A stretch of DNA of 64,000 bases from Micractinium sp. NFX-FRZ. Taxonomy: Eukaryota > Chlorophyta > Trebouxiophyceae > Chlorellales > Chlorellaceae. The translations under genes were made by a program, and so were the position numbers. The notes below the pieces were generated by a model. That model made no database searches. It saw nothing but the letters and a program-made list of their open reading frames with translations, and was not told the origin of the DNA. The stretch is from the NCBI GenBank assembly GCA_029339195.1, contig JAPTJF010000039.1, positions 1-64,000 of the forward strand, given 5' to 3'. Positions 21,981 through 32,410 of the stretch are shown one piece after another; positions within the stretch are counted from its first letter, which is position 1, and every line of letters starts with the position of its first letter.

Positions 21981-24900
21981 CTAATGCTGCATCTGCTGCG
22001 GCTGCTGGGGAGGGTTGGGGCCTGCTGTCAGCGCCCCGGTCACCGCAGGCGGCAGCCAGAAGATGTGGCGGCCCACACTGAGCTGGGCAGCTGCCTGCTG
22101 CACCATGCTGGCATCCAGTGGCTGCATGCTGGCGCCGCTCTCTGTGACCGCAGCTGCCAGGCGACCCATGAGCTGGCGCCACAGCGGGAGCAGCGCATCA
22201 GGGGAGGGCAGGCCTGCACGGGGCAGCAGCCCCGCAGAATGTACCTGCCCCAGCGCTGCCGCCATACTGGCCAGCTCCCGCACCCCGGCGGCCCCTGCTG
22301 CCAACCCCGGCTCCTGGGCGGCTAGGGCGGCTGCGGCGGCTGGCAGCAGCGCGCACAGCAGCTGGGGGCGGTCAATCCCCAGGGCTGCCAGCGAGGCAAG
22401 CATCTTTGCCAGTGCCCCCAGAGTGAACCCTGGGGCCAGCTGCATGCCAGGCGGACGCTCCTGCTGGCTCAGCAGGCCCAGCGCACGGTCGCACACCGCC
22501 TCCACTGCCTGGGCAGAGGGCTGCGTGGCTGTGAGGGCGTGGTAGTGCAGGAAGCTGGCCAGGCTGCCTCCAGAGTAGGCGTTGGCCAGCACGTGCCTCT
22601 CCAGCTCCCGCAGCGTGATGTCGCTGCAGGGGCAGGGGCGAGAGGAAAGGCAGGATGTGAACAGGAGAGGAGGCATTCAACAGCGCATGCCTTTCATCTC
22701 TTGAAAACTCATGTCCCTAAAGGTACAGGGCACAAGCAGGGCGGATGGCAGGAGACCTGCCGATGGCACAGGCGGGCAGGCAGAAGCGTCCTGCCTATCA
22801 GGCAGGTGGGTACGCCAGGCGCCAGAGCTGACCATGCCCACAAATCCACTGCCCAAGCAAGTGAGTGATGAAGCGAGGTGTGCGGCAGGAGCTAGCGGCG
22901 ATTGCCAGGGCAGCAGGCAACCCACGTGAGCACAGCAGAGGGCCAGGTGGCGGCCAGGCGACCCAGGCAGGAGAGGATGGCACCGACGTGCTGCGAGAAA
23001 TAAAAAAACGGTTGGGGCAATCGGTTGTTAGAGGGGGGTCAAGGAGCACAGCCCCCTTAAGGGCGGAGGCCCATTTTTGGGCTGAATACCAATCGGATTT
23101 CACATCCAATTACATCCCCGTGCTCCTCATGATACGTTCTGCAAAAATAAGCGTCCAGAGGGCCGCTCCGCTCCTTGAATTAGACCCGCCTGGGCAGCGG
23201 TTACACCAGAGCACGCACAGCACGGGTCCCTGTGGAACCATTTTGCGGGCAATTTATCGCATTTCGTGCATTACCAAACTGCGATTTGCCCCTTTCGAGT
23301 CATTTGAGGGAGGGCGGACCGTTTCCGTGCACAAGAACTACGGCACCATGCCGGCCCTCGCGTAATTTGAATGCCTATCGCGAGCCTGTGGACTCAAAAC
23401 CCTAGCTAGGAGTGCAAAGAACAACCTGAAAAAGAAAGCGCAACAATCCGTGCAGTATCCGGCCCGGCATGGGCCGCCGCCCTTAAGGGGGCTGTTCTCC
23501 TTGACCCCCCTCTGTTAGGCTCCAAGGCATCGGACCAGCCCATACAAACAGCAAGCTTTGAACGTGCCTGTGCTGCTCTGCCACCCCTCCCCACCTCCCC
23601 CATGATCTAGGTGCGCACCTGCCCCGTCAGCGCCAGCTGGCAGGTGGACCTCGGCGAGCGGTGCGTGGTCAGGTTAGCGCGGGCCCCCAGGACTGTGTCC
23701 AAAGCATCAAAAAACGACTCCACGACCTCGGGAGGCAGCAGACGGTCGGGGTAGCGCCGGCTGCCGCTGAGCATGCGGCGCAGCGCGCACACCAGGTCTG
23801 CGAGCTGCTGGCAGCTGTACCGCTGCAGCGTCAGCTGCTGGCTGTCACTGTCGCCTCTGGGAATAGTGGCGGGCACCTGGCAGCGCTGCATGCCCGAGCT
23901 GCTGGAACTGCTGATTTCGGTGGCATAGCCGCCCTGCATGACGTCATCATCCATGCCAGCACGCCTGGCAGCACCCCTGCCAGCTGTGGGCGCCGCCGCA
24001 TGGCTGTCTGTGCCGCCCAGGTGCGCCAGCAGCGCCCGCAGCACCGAGGCTGGCGGGGCGTAGCTGAGCTCCCCCAGCCCCAGCATGAAGTTGCACACCT
24101 CCTGAGGAAGACGACAGGGAGGAATGGGGGGGACAGGAGGGGGCAGGCAGCATCATCAGTGCATTGGCCCAACCCACACGCAGAAGGCAAGCAGGCAGAA
24201 GGCAAGCAGGCATTGCACCTCAGACGTAGCTTGCATGACTACCTCTCCCAGGCAGCGCAAGCAGGTGCCACCCACAACGAGGGCAACACGAGCCCAGGCG
24301 TGCCTGCGGCTTGGTTGTGGCCAGGCTGGCAGCCAGTGCCTCCCCTAGTCCATCAATCACGTTGATGTACAGCCCCTGCTCCGTGCACCAGTGGCAGCGT
24401 GGCTGGAAGCCCAGGCGGCCAAAGGCGTGAGTGATGAGGCTGGCCGCCTGGGGCGACGGCTGCTCCTGGCCGCTCTGCAGCCTGCAGAGGTGGAAGGTTG
24501 AGGGTAGGATTGGCCAGCAATGGCAGGTGGGTGCAGGCAGCAGGTTCGTTCAGCCAGGATAGTCGGGCAGGCACCTGAACAATTTTCCGTCTATCGAACC
24601 CAAAAGCCAGGCGCCCCTTTGAGAAGCCCACCCGCGCGCCGCAGCAGTGGCCATGGCATGCAGCAGCGCCTCGTCACGGTAACGCTGCGGCCGCATCTTG
24701 GTACAGGCGTGCAGAACCTGCGAGGGGCAGGCAACCACAAGGGAGACGGAGGAGGGTGCCGGCAGGGACTGAGCAAGTCTGCTCGGGCGCCTGGCACGCT
24801 GCACTGGCCACACCTGAGGCCCATGTTGGCAGCAGCCATAGTGAACCACAATATATCAACACCCAGCTCCTCCCGGAGGCCCACTCCGTGGGGCCCACTT

Positions 24901-26404
24901 CAACCCAGCACACCTGCGATATGCCCTGGAAAGTCAGGCCGCCCGCCGCGGCCCGCGCCGCTGCCGCCAGGCGCGGCAGCAGGTCGGGCGCCTCTGCCGC
25001 CAGGTGCAGCTCCTCCAGGGAGCACCGGCTGCTGAGCTCACCCAGCGCCCACCAGGCGGTGGACACACCCTGCAGGGCGGAAGAGAAAGGGGAAAAGATG
25101 GTGCGTGGGGCGCTGCAAGTACTGACTAGTACCTGCAACGAGGGCGCATCTCACCAGCTGCCTCACTTGCAAGCCCCACTTGAAGCGCTCCTCTTCCCAC
25201 AACCCCGCCCAGCGCTGTGTTGTCCCCTCGTCAGCAAGCACCCACGAGGCGGAACACTGGCGCCCCACGCCCCATGCACACCCACCATGCCAGCACCCAC
25301 CCACCCGACCATGCCAGCACCCACCTGGGCGTCGAGCGTCGGAGCCGCTGCCCACAGCGCCTCAAACAGCAGCGCCTTCACCGCCAGCACAAGCGGCTTC
25401 AGGCTGTCCAGGTCGGCGCCGATGCACCACAGCACCTGGGTGAGCCCCCGGCTGGTGAGGCGGGCGGCTGGCGCGGGCGCACCCAGCACCCGCCGCAGCG
25501 GCGGCAGCAGCGCGCGCAGCAGGGTCGGCGACAGCGCGTCCAGCTTGCACAGCGCTGCCAGGCTGTTGGACACGCACTGCGCTCCAAAGCCGGGCGAAGC
25601 AGCTGCTGAGGGCAGCTGGTCAAGCAGCCACACCCAGCGGGGTTCGCCATGCAGGCGGCGCTGGCAGAAGGCGGCCGCCCCTCCGGCCTCCGCCTCTGCC
25701 ATGCATGTCAGGCGGTGCAGCGCTGCCGACAGGTTGATGCAGTCGATCGCTTGCCAGCTGTCCGTCAGAGTTGTGAAGATCTCCTGCCAGGGGGCACCGG
25801 AACAGCGAGTGAGAGAGTAGTTGGGTGCAGAGATATGGGGGGCCAGCACCCAGCAACATGCAATTAGGAGGGGGCGTGGCTGCCCGTCTTCCACCCATTT
25901 TCAGGTGCTCACCTCGGCGCTTGTTGCACGGCGTAGGCGGTTTGTGAGGCGGCGGCACTCATTGAGGGCTGCCAAGGAGGGGGCGGCCGGCGCGGTGGGT
26001 GCTCCGGCAGCGGTTGCAGCAGCGGCAGCCGTTTCACAGTGCGGTTTGTGCCCCAGGTGGCCGTTGAAAGTGTTGTGATTATTGGCTTGCGCAAGCACAC
26101 GAGGCGTGTGGGCGTGGTGAATGTACTGCTGCTGTTGCTGCCGCTGCTGGTGGTATTGGTAGTTCCTGGGCGCTGCCGCTCCAGAGGGCTGCTGCGGCAG
26201 CGGCGGCGGCGGCGCTGGCCCCCACTCCTCCGCCCAGGCTGCTCCTGGCTGTGCAGGCGGCGGTGCCCAGTGCTCTGGTGCTGGCTGCGGTGCAGGCCAG
26301 CCCCAGGAAGGGTGGCCACGCTGCTGCTCAAAGTGCGGGTTCATGGCGTGCTCTCCCCAGGCCTGCTGCTGACGCCCCCAGGGCAATTGCTGGTGTGCGT
26401 ACAT
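21981..26404 (-). CDS. OPR-like helical-repeat protein (organelle RNA factor candidate)
   Basis: Seven exons (26404-25913, 25783-25325, 25069-24914, 24717-24632, 24481-24361, 24101-23650, 22623-21981) give 802 residues in one frame. The first exon is Gln/Pro/His-rich and disordered. From exon 2 on there are repeated helical units such as CINLSAALHRL, SNSLAALCKLDALSP, LTQVLWCIGAD, GVSTAWWALGEL and SLITHAFGRLGFQP. These resemble octotricopeptide repeats, the green-algal family that guides processing or translation of single chloroplast or mitochondrial transcripts. The assignment is by general appearance, and a targeting peptide is not obvious. Weak points: the exon 6 donor (AG/GTCCAC) was chosen only because it keeps phase with exon 7, and the exon 5 donor (GTGATT) is weak. 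The intron between exons 6 and 7 contains a TIR element. Confidence 0.7.
23031..23512. mobile_element. Non-autonomous TIR element (MITE-like) in an intron
   Basis: The ends are inverted repeats of about 70 bp: both begin GAGGGGGGTCAAGGAG and continue ACAGCCCCCTTAAGGGCGG with one mismatch between the blocks. Further in, the arms agree as GGCCCAT, then ATAC and CGGATT with mismatches. Directly outside, TGTTA occurs on both sides (23026-23030 and 23513-23517), a 5-bp target-site duplication. The 482-bp body has no coding capacity and is visibly less GC-rich than its surroundings. It sits in the large intron of the OPR-like gene. The superfamily cannot be set from the ends alone. Confidence 0.85.
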
Positions 26405-26586
26405 GTTGAGCAGGAGAGGCGGCAGAACAAGGGAAGAATCTCAGGCTTCTTGACTGAGCTGTCGTCCAGGCTGTCCTGGCCCATGCAAGCGGCGGTCTTC
26501 AAGCGCATCCACAGTTGCATGTGCCATCTCCACGGTTTCCTCTCTTGAAATCGTGTGTCTCGATCCTGCAAGCTAACTGTCCAACC
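26405..26586. promoter_or_regulatory. Divergent promoter of the two helical-protein genes
   Basis: Only 182 bp separate the ATG of the minus-strand OPR-like gene from the ATG of the plus-strand gene. The interval must serve both. No clear TATA box is seen. Confidence 0.5.
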
Positions 26587-29500
26587 ATGCAGCGGGGTTC
26601 CCAGAGCGTGCTGCGCCCCACAAACCTGGTGAGAGGCTCGAAACTGCTTGGCACTGGCCGCTCTCTCCCACGGGGTCGTAGCCCCATCACACTGCCCTGC
26701 TTCACCGCTCCTGTGCAGGGCCTGCCGGCCGTGAGTGCCAAGGGGGGAGCTGCTGCCAGGCGGGGACTGCCGCCACTGGCGCCGGTGCCCGAGGAGTCGG
26801 CGCTGCCGAGCCCGCCAGACGCGCCGCTTGCAGACGGCCATGCAGGCAACGATTTGCCGCCCCTCAGCAAGTTCAAGGTGGGTTCCAGTGGCAGCCCGTT
26901 TTGGGCTGCAAGCCTACACATATCTGAAATACAGACTGTTGCCGGGTCGCCCATGCGCAGAGCTTGAGCAAGGCCAGCACCCACCTGCCGTCCCCTCCTT
27001 CCCGCTGCAGGACTGGCAGGCTGTGAATGGGCTGCCACGCTTTGCTCAGTTGCAGGCGCAGCACCCAGCCTCCGCGCAACCGGCGTGCTCTGCTGCAGCC
27101 ACTGCTCGCCCACCGCCTACCGCTGCCGGCTCCGCGGCAGATGTGGCACGGCTGGTGCACTCGCTGCTGCAGCAGGCGGCAGGCACAGAGCGCGCAGCAC
27201 CCAGCACCTCAACCGCCGCCGGGCTGGAAGGCAGTCTGACAGCTGTGGCCGATGCTGCCGTGCTGGCGCTGGCCACCGACTCTGTGCTGGCAGAGCTGCT
27301 GACTGGGCTGCAGCCGCTGCTGTGCTACAGCTGCGCCACGCGCCAGTGGGCGACGCCCGGCCTGGCCGCCCTGCTCACCCCGCTGCAGCACTCGTGCCAG
27401 GTGGGGGCTTGCGGAGCCTGCATCCCGCCCACCTGCATGTGTGCCTGCTCGCCTGCCTGCACCCAACTGTGTTCACTCTGGTCCCACTCACCAATGGACG
27501 CTTCCCTCCCCCTGCACCTCTTCTGCAGGAGCGCCTGCTCCGCACCTCGCTGCCCTGCGACGCCGTTCTGGCAGGCGCAGCAGCGCGCTTCTTCACCCGT
27601 GTGATCCGGGAGGCGGGAGCACTTGCGGTGGGGGACGGCCTGCTGGCCGCCACTGTAACATACACGCAAGGCAACTGCCGCCTCCTGAGCGGCGGGGTGA
27701 GTGCTGCGCTGGCGGGGTCTGATGGGTGCTGGCGAGTGGCTCTGTGTGAGTTGAAGGGCCTGTGCTGGGAGATCAGGCCAAGCCAGCAGCAGGACTGCCA
27801 GCTTGCCTGCACCTGCAGCTCATTCTTCGTTGCCTCTGCCCTCCCTGGCCCTGCCTTTCCCGCCCTGAAACTCCAGGTGCTGGCAAGCTTGCTGACCGTG
27901 CTTGCCACAGCACGCTACCAGCCTGCCACACCCACCATCTTTGGCAGCCACTGTGTGGCCCGGCTGCTGCGCCTGCAGCAGGGCAAGACGGGCCTGCCAC
28001 TCTGCAGCTTCGCAAGCGTGGTGGGTGCTGGACGGGGCAGCGGCCGCGGTTTTGTGCGTGCTGGGTGGTGAGCACCCAGTAGCCTGTATTGCTGTGCACG
28101 CCCACGAGTGTCTTGCTGTGAACGCCACTCAATCCAATGCCTCACTGACTCATGCCCACCCGCCTGCCCTACTCTCTCCCACCCCAGGCTGAGGCGCTGG
28201 CACAGCTGCGCTGTATCAACGCCACCTCTGCCCACTCCCTGGTCTCCCTCGCCGTCTCCACCGCACACAAGCTGGAGTCTGGGCAGCAGCTGGTGCTGAG
28301 CCAGCTGCTGCTGCTGGCGCGTGTCATGCAGTCCATCGCAATCATTGCAGGTGGGTGCTGCTTTTACCGCGGTCTGGGGCTCTTGTGCCGCGGCCTGCCT
28401 CTGGCAGCATTTACGTGGCGTGTGGCATTGGGACCTGAGGCCTGCTCATCGCAAGGCCCTGTGACTCTGCATCTGCATTTGTTCGTCTTTGTGCCTTCTG
28501 CCTGAGTTTATTTACACACAACCGAGCCCCCTCCTGCCTGCCCCTGCAGCCACCACCCCGGTGCCATCCCCAACGCTGCTGGCCGCCACGGCCGCCTGGC
28601 ACCTGCTGGTAGTCCGGGCGGAGTCGATGACCGAGCGCCAGCAGCAGCAGCCGCAGCAGGGGCAGCAGGCTTCAGCTGCACCGGCAGCAGATGGCTCGCA
28701 GCACCTGGGGCTGGCCCTCAGCCGTATGTGGTGCGCCAGCCGCCTGCTGATGGCAGTCACCAAGGCCTCGCCCGTGCCTAGCTACCAGCTGCCCGACCGC
28801 CTGGGGTGAGTGCACCTGATGGCAGCTGACATGCTATCATTGGAACCTGGCATGCAGTTAGCGCAAAGTGGGCGGCGGAATCAGGCCTTCCTGGCGTGAC
28901 ATAGTCTTGGCTCTTGAGCGCCCCTCCCTGCCGATTGCCCACTGCTTGACTCCCTGTATGCAGGGTGGCCTCCCAGTCTGCCTGGCTGGACCGGGAGCAC
29001 CGCGCCTCCTCATCTGGCCTCTCCTCTGCACAGCGCCGCGTGCTGGCTGCTCTGGACGCACTCGAGGTGGGTAGTCTAACAAGGGACGGCCTTCCTGCAA
29101 TGTTATGGTTGCAGAATGCCGCTCAACAATCAAGCCTGGGGTTGTCATTGGTTGCTGGAAGTTATGGACAGTCACAAATTGGGTGCTGCGAGCTGTATGC
29201 CCTGCTTCCTATCGCTCTTTCTCCCCTCCCATCCACTGCTGAACCTCCCCTCCTGGTTCCCCACGCCCCGACTATTTCAGGTGCGCTCCAGCCACATAGC
29301 CACCAACAAGGAGGTGTGCGAGGGGCTCTTCCACATAAGCGTGGCGGTGAGCAAACAGGGCTGTGCTGTGCTGCGCTGTGCCCAGCGCTGCTGTGCTGCG
29401 CTGCGCTGTGCCCAGCGCTGCTGTGCTGCGCTGCATTGCGGTGCTCTGCGCCATGCTGCACTGTGCTGGCAGTCCTCCACTTGCATGCCTGCATTGCATT

Positions 29501-30164
29501 CTCTGGCACCCTGCTTCTCGCCTGCAAACACCATGGATGCTTGCTTCCCACCTGCGATGCACGCCACATTGTATGCAACCCCTGCCACACCGTGCCATGC
29601 CCGCGCCCCTCGCAACATTGCCCCCACTCCTTTCGCACCCATCTCACACACTGCAGGTGCGCATCAAGATGCAGAGCAATGATGAGACGCGGCGCATTGC
29701 CATCCTCATTCGTGACCTGCGCCACCTCATGTCAAACAGCGGCCCCGCTGGGCCCGCACCGCTGGGCTTCCAGGCGGCGCAGGAGAGCCTGCTCAAGGTG
29801 GGCGGGTGGCTGCCAACAGAGCCGTTGGCCTCTGCCTGACCGGTTCCTGTGCACAGGTGCATGCCAATCCTGCTTGCATGCCCATTCTGCCTGTGTGCGA
29901 GCACGTATGCCTGCCTGCCCGCCTGCCTGTCCACCTCGGGCTGACTGCCACTGCGTTGCACTGCAAGCTGATGCCTTCGCGATCCTCATCCCCTGTCGTG
30001 TCCACTCCCTTGCCAATCTGGCTGTATTGCAGGCCGCCGGCTGGCACGTGGTGTGCCTCGACTCCCCCACCTGCCTGTCCCTGCCCGTCTCCCTGCTGGC
30101 TGATGAGCTGGGCGCTCTGCTGATGGGGGACACCGCAGGCAGCAGCCTGAGGTTCGCAGCCTGA
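26587..30164 (+). CDS. Unrecognised helical protein, probably organelle-targeted
   Basis: Ten exons (26587-26877, 27011-27400, 27529-27696, 27877-28020, 28188-28350, 28550-28805, 28964-29066, 29281-29346, 29657-29797, 30033-30164) are in phase and give 617 residues. The first about 40 residues are rich in Arg/Ser and poor in acidic residues (MQRGSQSVLRPTNLVRGSKL), typical of an organelle transit peptide. The body is alanine/leucine-rich and helical (VARLVHSLLQQAAG, LVLSQLLLLARVMQSIAIIA). The end, LLKAAGWHVVCLDSP, recalls the last strand of RAP domains, which are common on algal organelle RNA-binding proteins; this is a weak resemblance. It is divergent from an OPR-like gene, so a shared organelle RNA role is possible. 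A start at 26515 in the same frame is an alternative only if a non-ATG codon is used. Confidence 0.72.
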
Positions 30165-30184
30165 GCGCAAATCGGTAGCAGACC

Positions 30185-30189
30185 TTACA
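30185..30189 (-). promoter_or_regulatory. TGTAA poly(A) signal of the RGG-tail gene
   Basis: Minus-strand TGTAA 64 nt after the stop at 30253. It lies almost against the stop codon of the convergent plus-strand gene (30164), so the two 3' UTRs must overlap. Confidence 0.55.
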
Positions 30190-30252
30190 GCGGCGGCATG
30201 AGGGCATGGGGGCATGAGCGAGGCGCACAGCAGGCGTGCCAGGTGGGCAGGC

Positions 30253-32325
30253 TCACTGGCCGCCGCCATCCCACCACTTCATGTCAACGCCGCCGCCATC
30301 GCCGCCGCCCTCTGACCGCTGCGGCCGCTCCCACTGCCGTGGCGGACCGGAGCCTCGGCCACTGCCACGTCCCTCGCCGCGGCCGCCACCACGGCCCCTG
30401 CCACCGCGGCCACCTCGGCCGCCGCTGGGAGCCCTGCCATCCGTGCTGCGTCTCACGCCGTCGTACCAGCGCTGCTCGCCCTGCTGCCCCACCTCCCGAT
30501 CCCGCCACCGCTGCTTTGGCGGCTGCTCGCCCTGCTGCCCCACCTCGCGATCCCGCCACCGCTGCTTGGCTGGCTGCTCGCCTTGCCCTCCCGTCTCCCG
30601 GTCCCGCCACCGCTGCTTGGGCGGCTGCCTATCGCCCCCCTGTGCTCTTGGCTGGCGGTCGCTGCCGCTGCCCCGCGGCGCCCCACCTTCCTCTTGTTCC
30701 CGCTTGGGCGGCATGAAGCGAGACGATGCTGCAGGATGGCATTGCAATGACACAGACAGAAACGTAGCATTAGATATGAACATGCACTGTTAGTTAGGTC
30801 ATTTCAGAACAATCGTTAGAACCCGCACCTCTGCGCCACAGTTTGGGGACTGCAAAACTCTCCCTGCTGTCAACCTATTTAATGCTCTGCACCTGCCTTC
30901 CACGCTTTCAATCCTCCTCCTCCCGCGACTTCCCTTCACTGTGGATGTAACCCCCCAGAGCCCGCCCAGCACCACCACAGGCCCCAGCTGCGCCCCACCT
31001 TGCGCCGCCACCGCCGCCAGCGCTTCCGGGGTCGCCTCCGCCGCCGCCGCTGCCCGGATGTCGGGCAGCAGGTCGACAGCTGCCTTCATCAGCGGGCGGT
31101 ACATGCTGGCATCGCGCTCGTCGCAGGCTGCCAGGGAGAGGAAGACGCGCATGACGTCCTGCAGCTCAGCTGCGCCGCCCTCGAAAGGGCGCAGGTGGCG
31201 GCCCTCCAAAATGGAGGCTGTCAGCCGGCGGTGCGCGTTCTTGATCTGTGGCAGGGGTGGAGGGTGCGGCCCAAGGCGGGGAAGGGCCGGGAGATCGGTG
31301 TGGAATGGGGAGTGCGTGCTGGAAGGACACAGGAATGGTCCGGAGTGCAGCACAGGAGACGCAGGGTTGCTCCATATCCCTACCGCGGCTCACGAACACT
31401 GCTGCTTGCCTGCGTGCGACCTCACCCCACTCTTGCCCAGCTGTCCTTTTGCACCCATCCTCCTGCGCTGCCCTGCCTCTACCCCTATCCCGCACGCAGC
31501 GGCCTTCCAAATAGAACCCCGCTTTGACCATCGCCTGCCCACCGACATCCCCACACATCTGCCTCCCGCCGCACAAACCCAGCCCGCCCTGTCTCAGCCC
31601 ACCCCACCTTGCGGTCCTCCACGGGATACCCCGCCTTGACCAGCGCCTCCAGCTTGGCGGGCTGCAGCACGTGCAGGACGTCGCCACGCTGGCGCGCCAG
31701 GCTCAGCACGGCGCGCTTCATGACGCCGGCGCTGTCGGCCAGCGCCTCCCGCCGGGTGCCTGGGTCGGCAGAGTAGTGGCCCTGCGGCAGCAGGGGCGGC
31801 AGCAACAAGTGGCGTAGGACGGGCAGCAGCGGTGTGTGGGTGTTTTGAGAGGTAAGGCGGTTGACTACTGTCACAGGAAGCAGGCAGTTGGGCCGGGGCA
31901 GAGGGGGCAGGGAGATGCAACAGAAAGGGGCCACAGCGGCCATGCTGCATACGACCGAGGGACACTCGCTCTTGCCAACAGACGCTGCCCGCCTGCAACC
32001 CACCCACCTGGTCAAATGCCTGCTCTAGGAACCCCATCCACTGCACCCGCCACTCCGTGTAGCTGGGAGCAGGGGCGCTGTTGATGGTGTCTGCAGCGGC
32101 CGCTGGGGCGCTGCCGCTGGCGTCGCCGCCGCCTACGCTGTCAGCCGCAGCCGCCGCTGTTGGCTGTCCAGGCGCCCCGGCCGCCGACATCGCGGGTCTC
32201 CAGGCGATGCATAAGCTCTGCAGGGGTAGAGGAGCCTCAGCAAGGCCGCTCCTGACTCCCGCAGATTGCAGTCGCGGCATGCGGTGGAGCAAGACGCCCC
32301 GCATGGTCGCCAAGCGTCCAAACAT
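30253..32325 (-). CDS. Unrecognised targeted protein with RWRDRE repeats and RGG tail
   Basis: Four exons (32325-32008, 31781-31608, 31245-30999, 30728-30253) give 404 residues. The N-terminus (MFGRLATMRGVLLHRMPRLQ) is basic and without acids, like an organelle transit peptide. Residues about 85-240 are a helical domain I do not recognise (WRVQWMGFLEQAFDQ, DVLHVLQPAKLEALVKAGYP, NAHRRLTASILEGRHLRPFE). The C-terminal exon codes four copies of a 17-residue unit around KQRWRDRE, then an RGG-rich tail and MKWWDGGGQ. RGG tails usually bind RNA. The exon 3/4 junction was chosen for phase (CAAG/GTGGGG); a longer exon 3 is possible. It is divergent from the Gln-rich gene with an 85-bp spacer. Confidence 0.7.
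30475..30627 (-). repeat. 51-bp tandem repeat coding KQRWRDRE units
   Basis: Three full units and one partial unit with a 51-bp period in the last exon of the RGG-tail gene. Each carries the block for RWRDRE. The length is a multiple of three, so copy number can change without a frame shift. Confidence 0.75.
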
Positions 32326-32410
32326 CGTGACTTGGGAATATGGGGAATGCGACACGAGTTGCGGCGCTCGCCTGGAAGCAGTTTCCGCCCCATGCAGCCT
32401 CGCGACAGCA
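32326..32410. promoter_or_regulatory. 85-bp divergent spacer
   Basis: Separates the ATG codons of the RGG-tail gene (minus) and the Gln-rich gene (plus) if both starts are right. This is very short for two promoters; the plus-strand start may lie further in. Confidence 0.4.
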
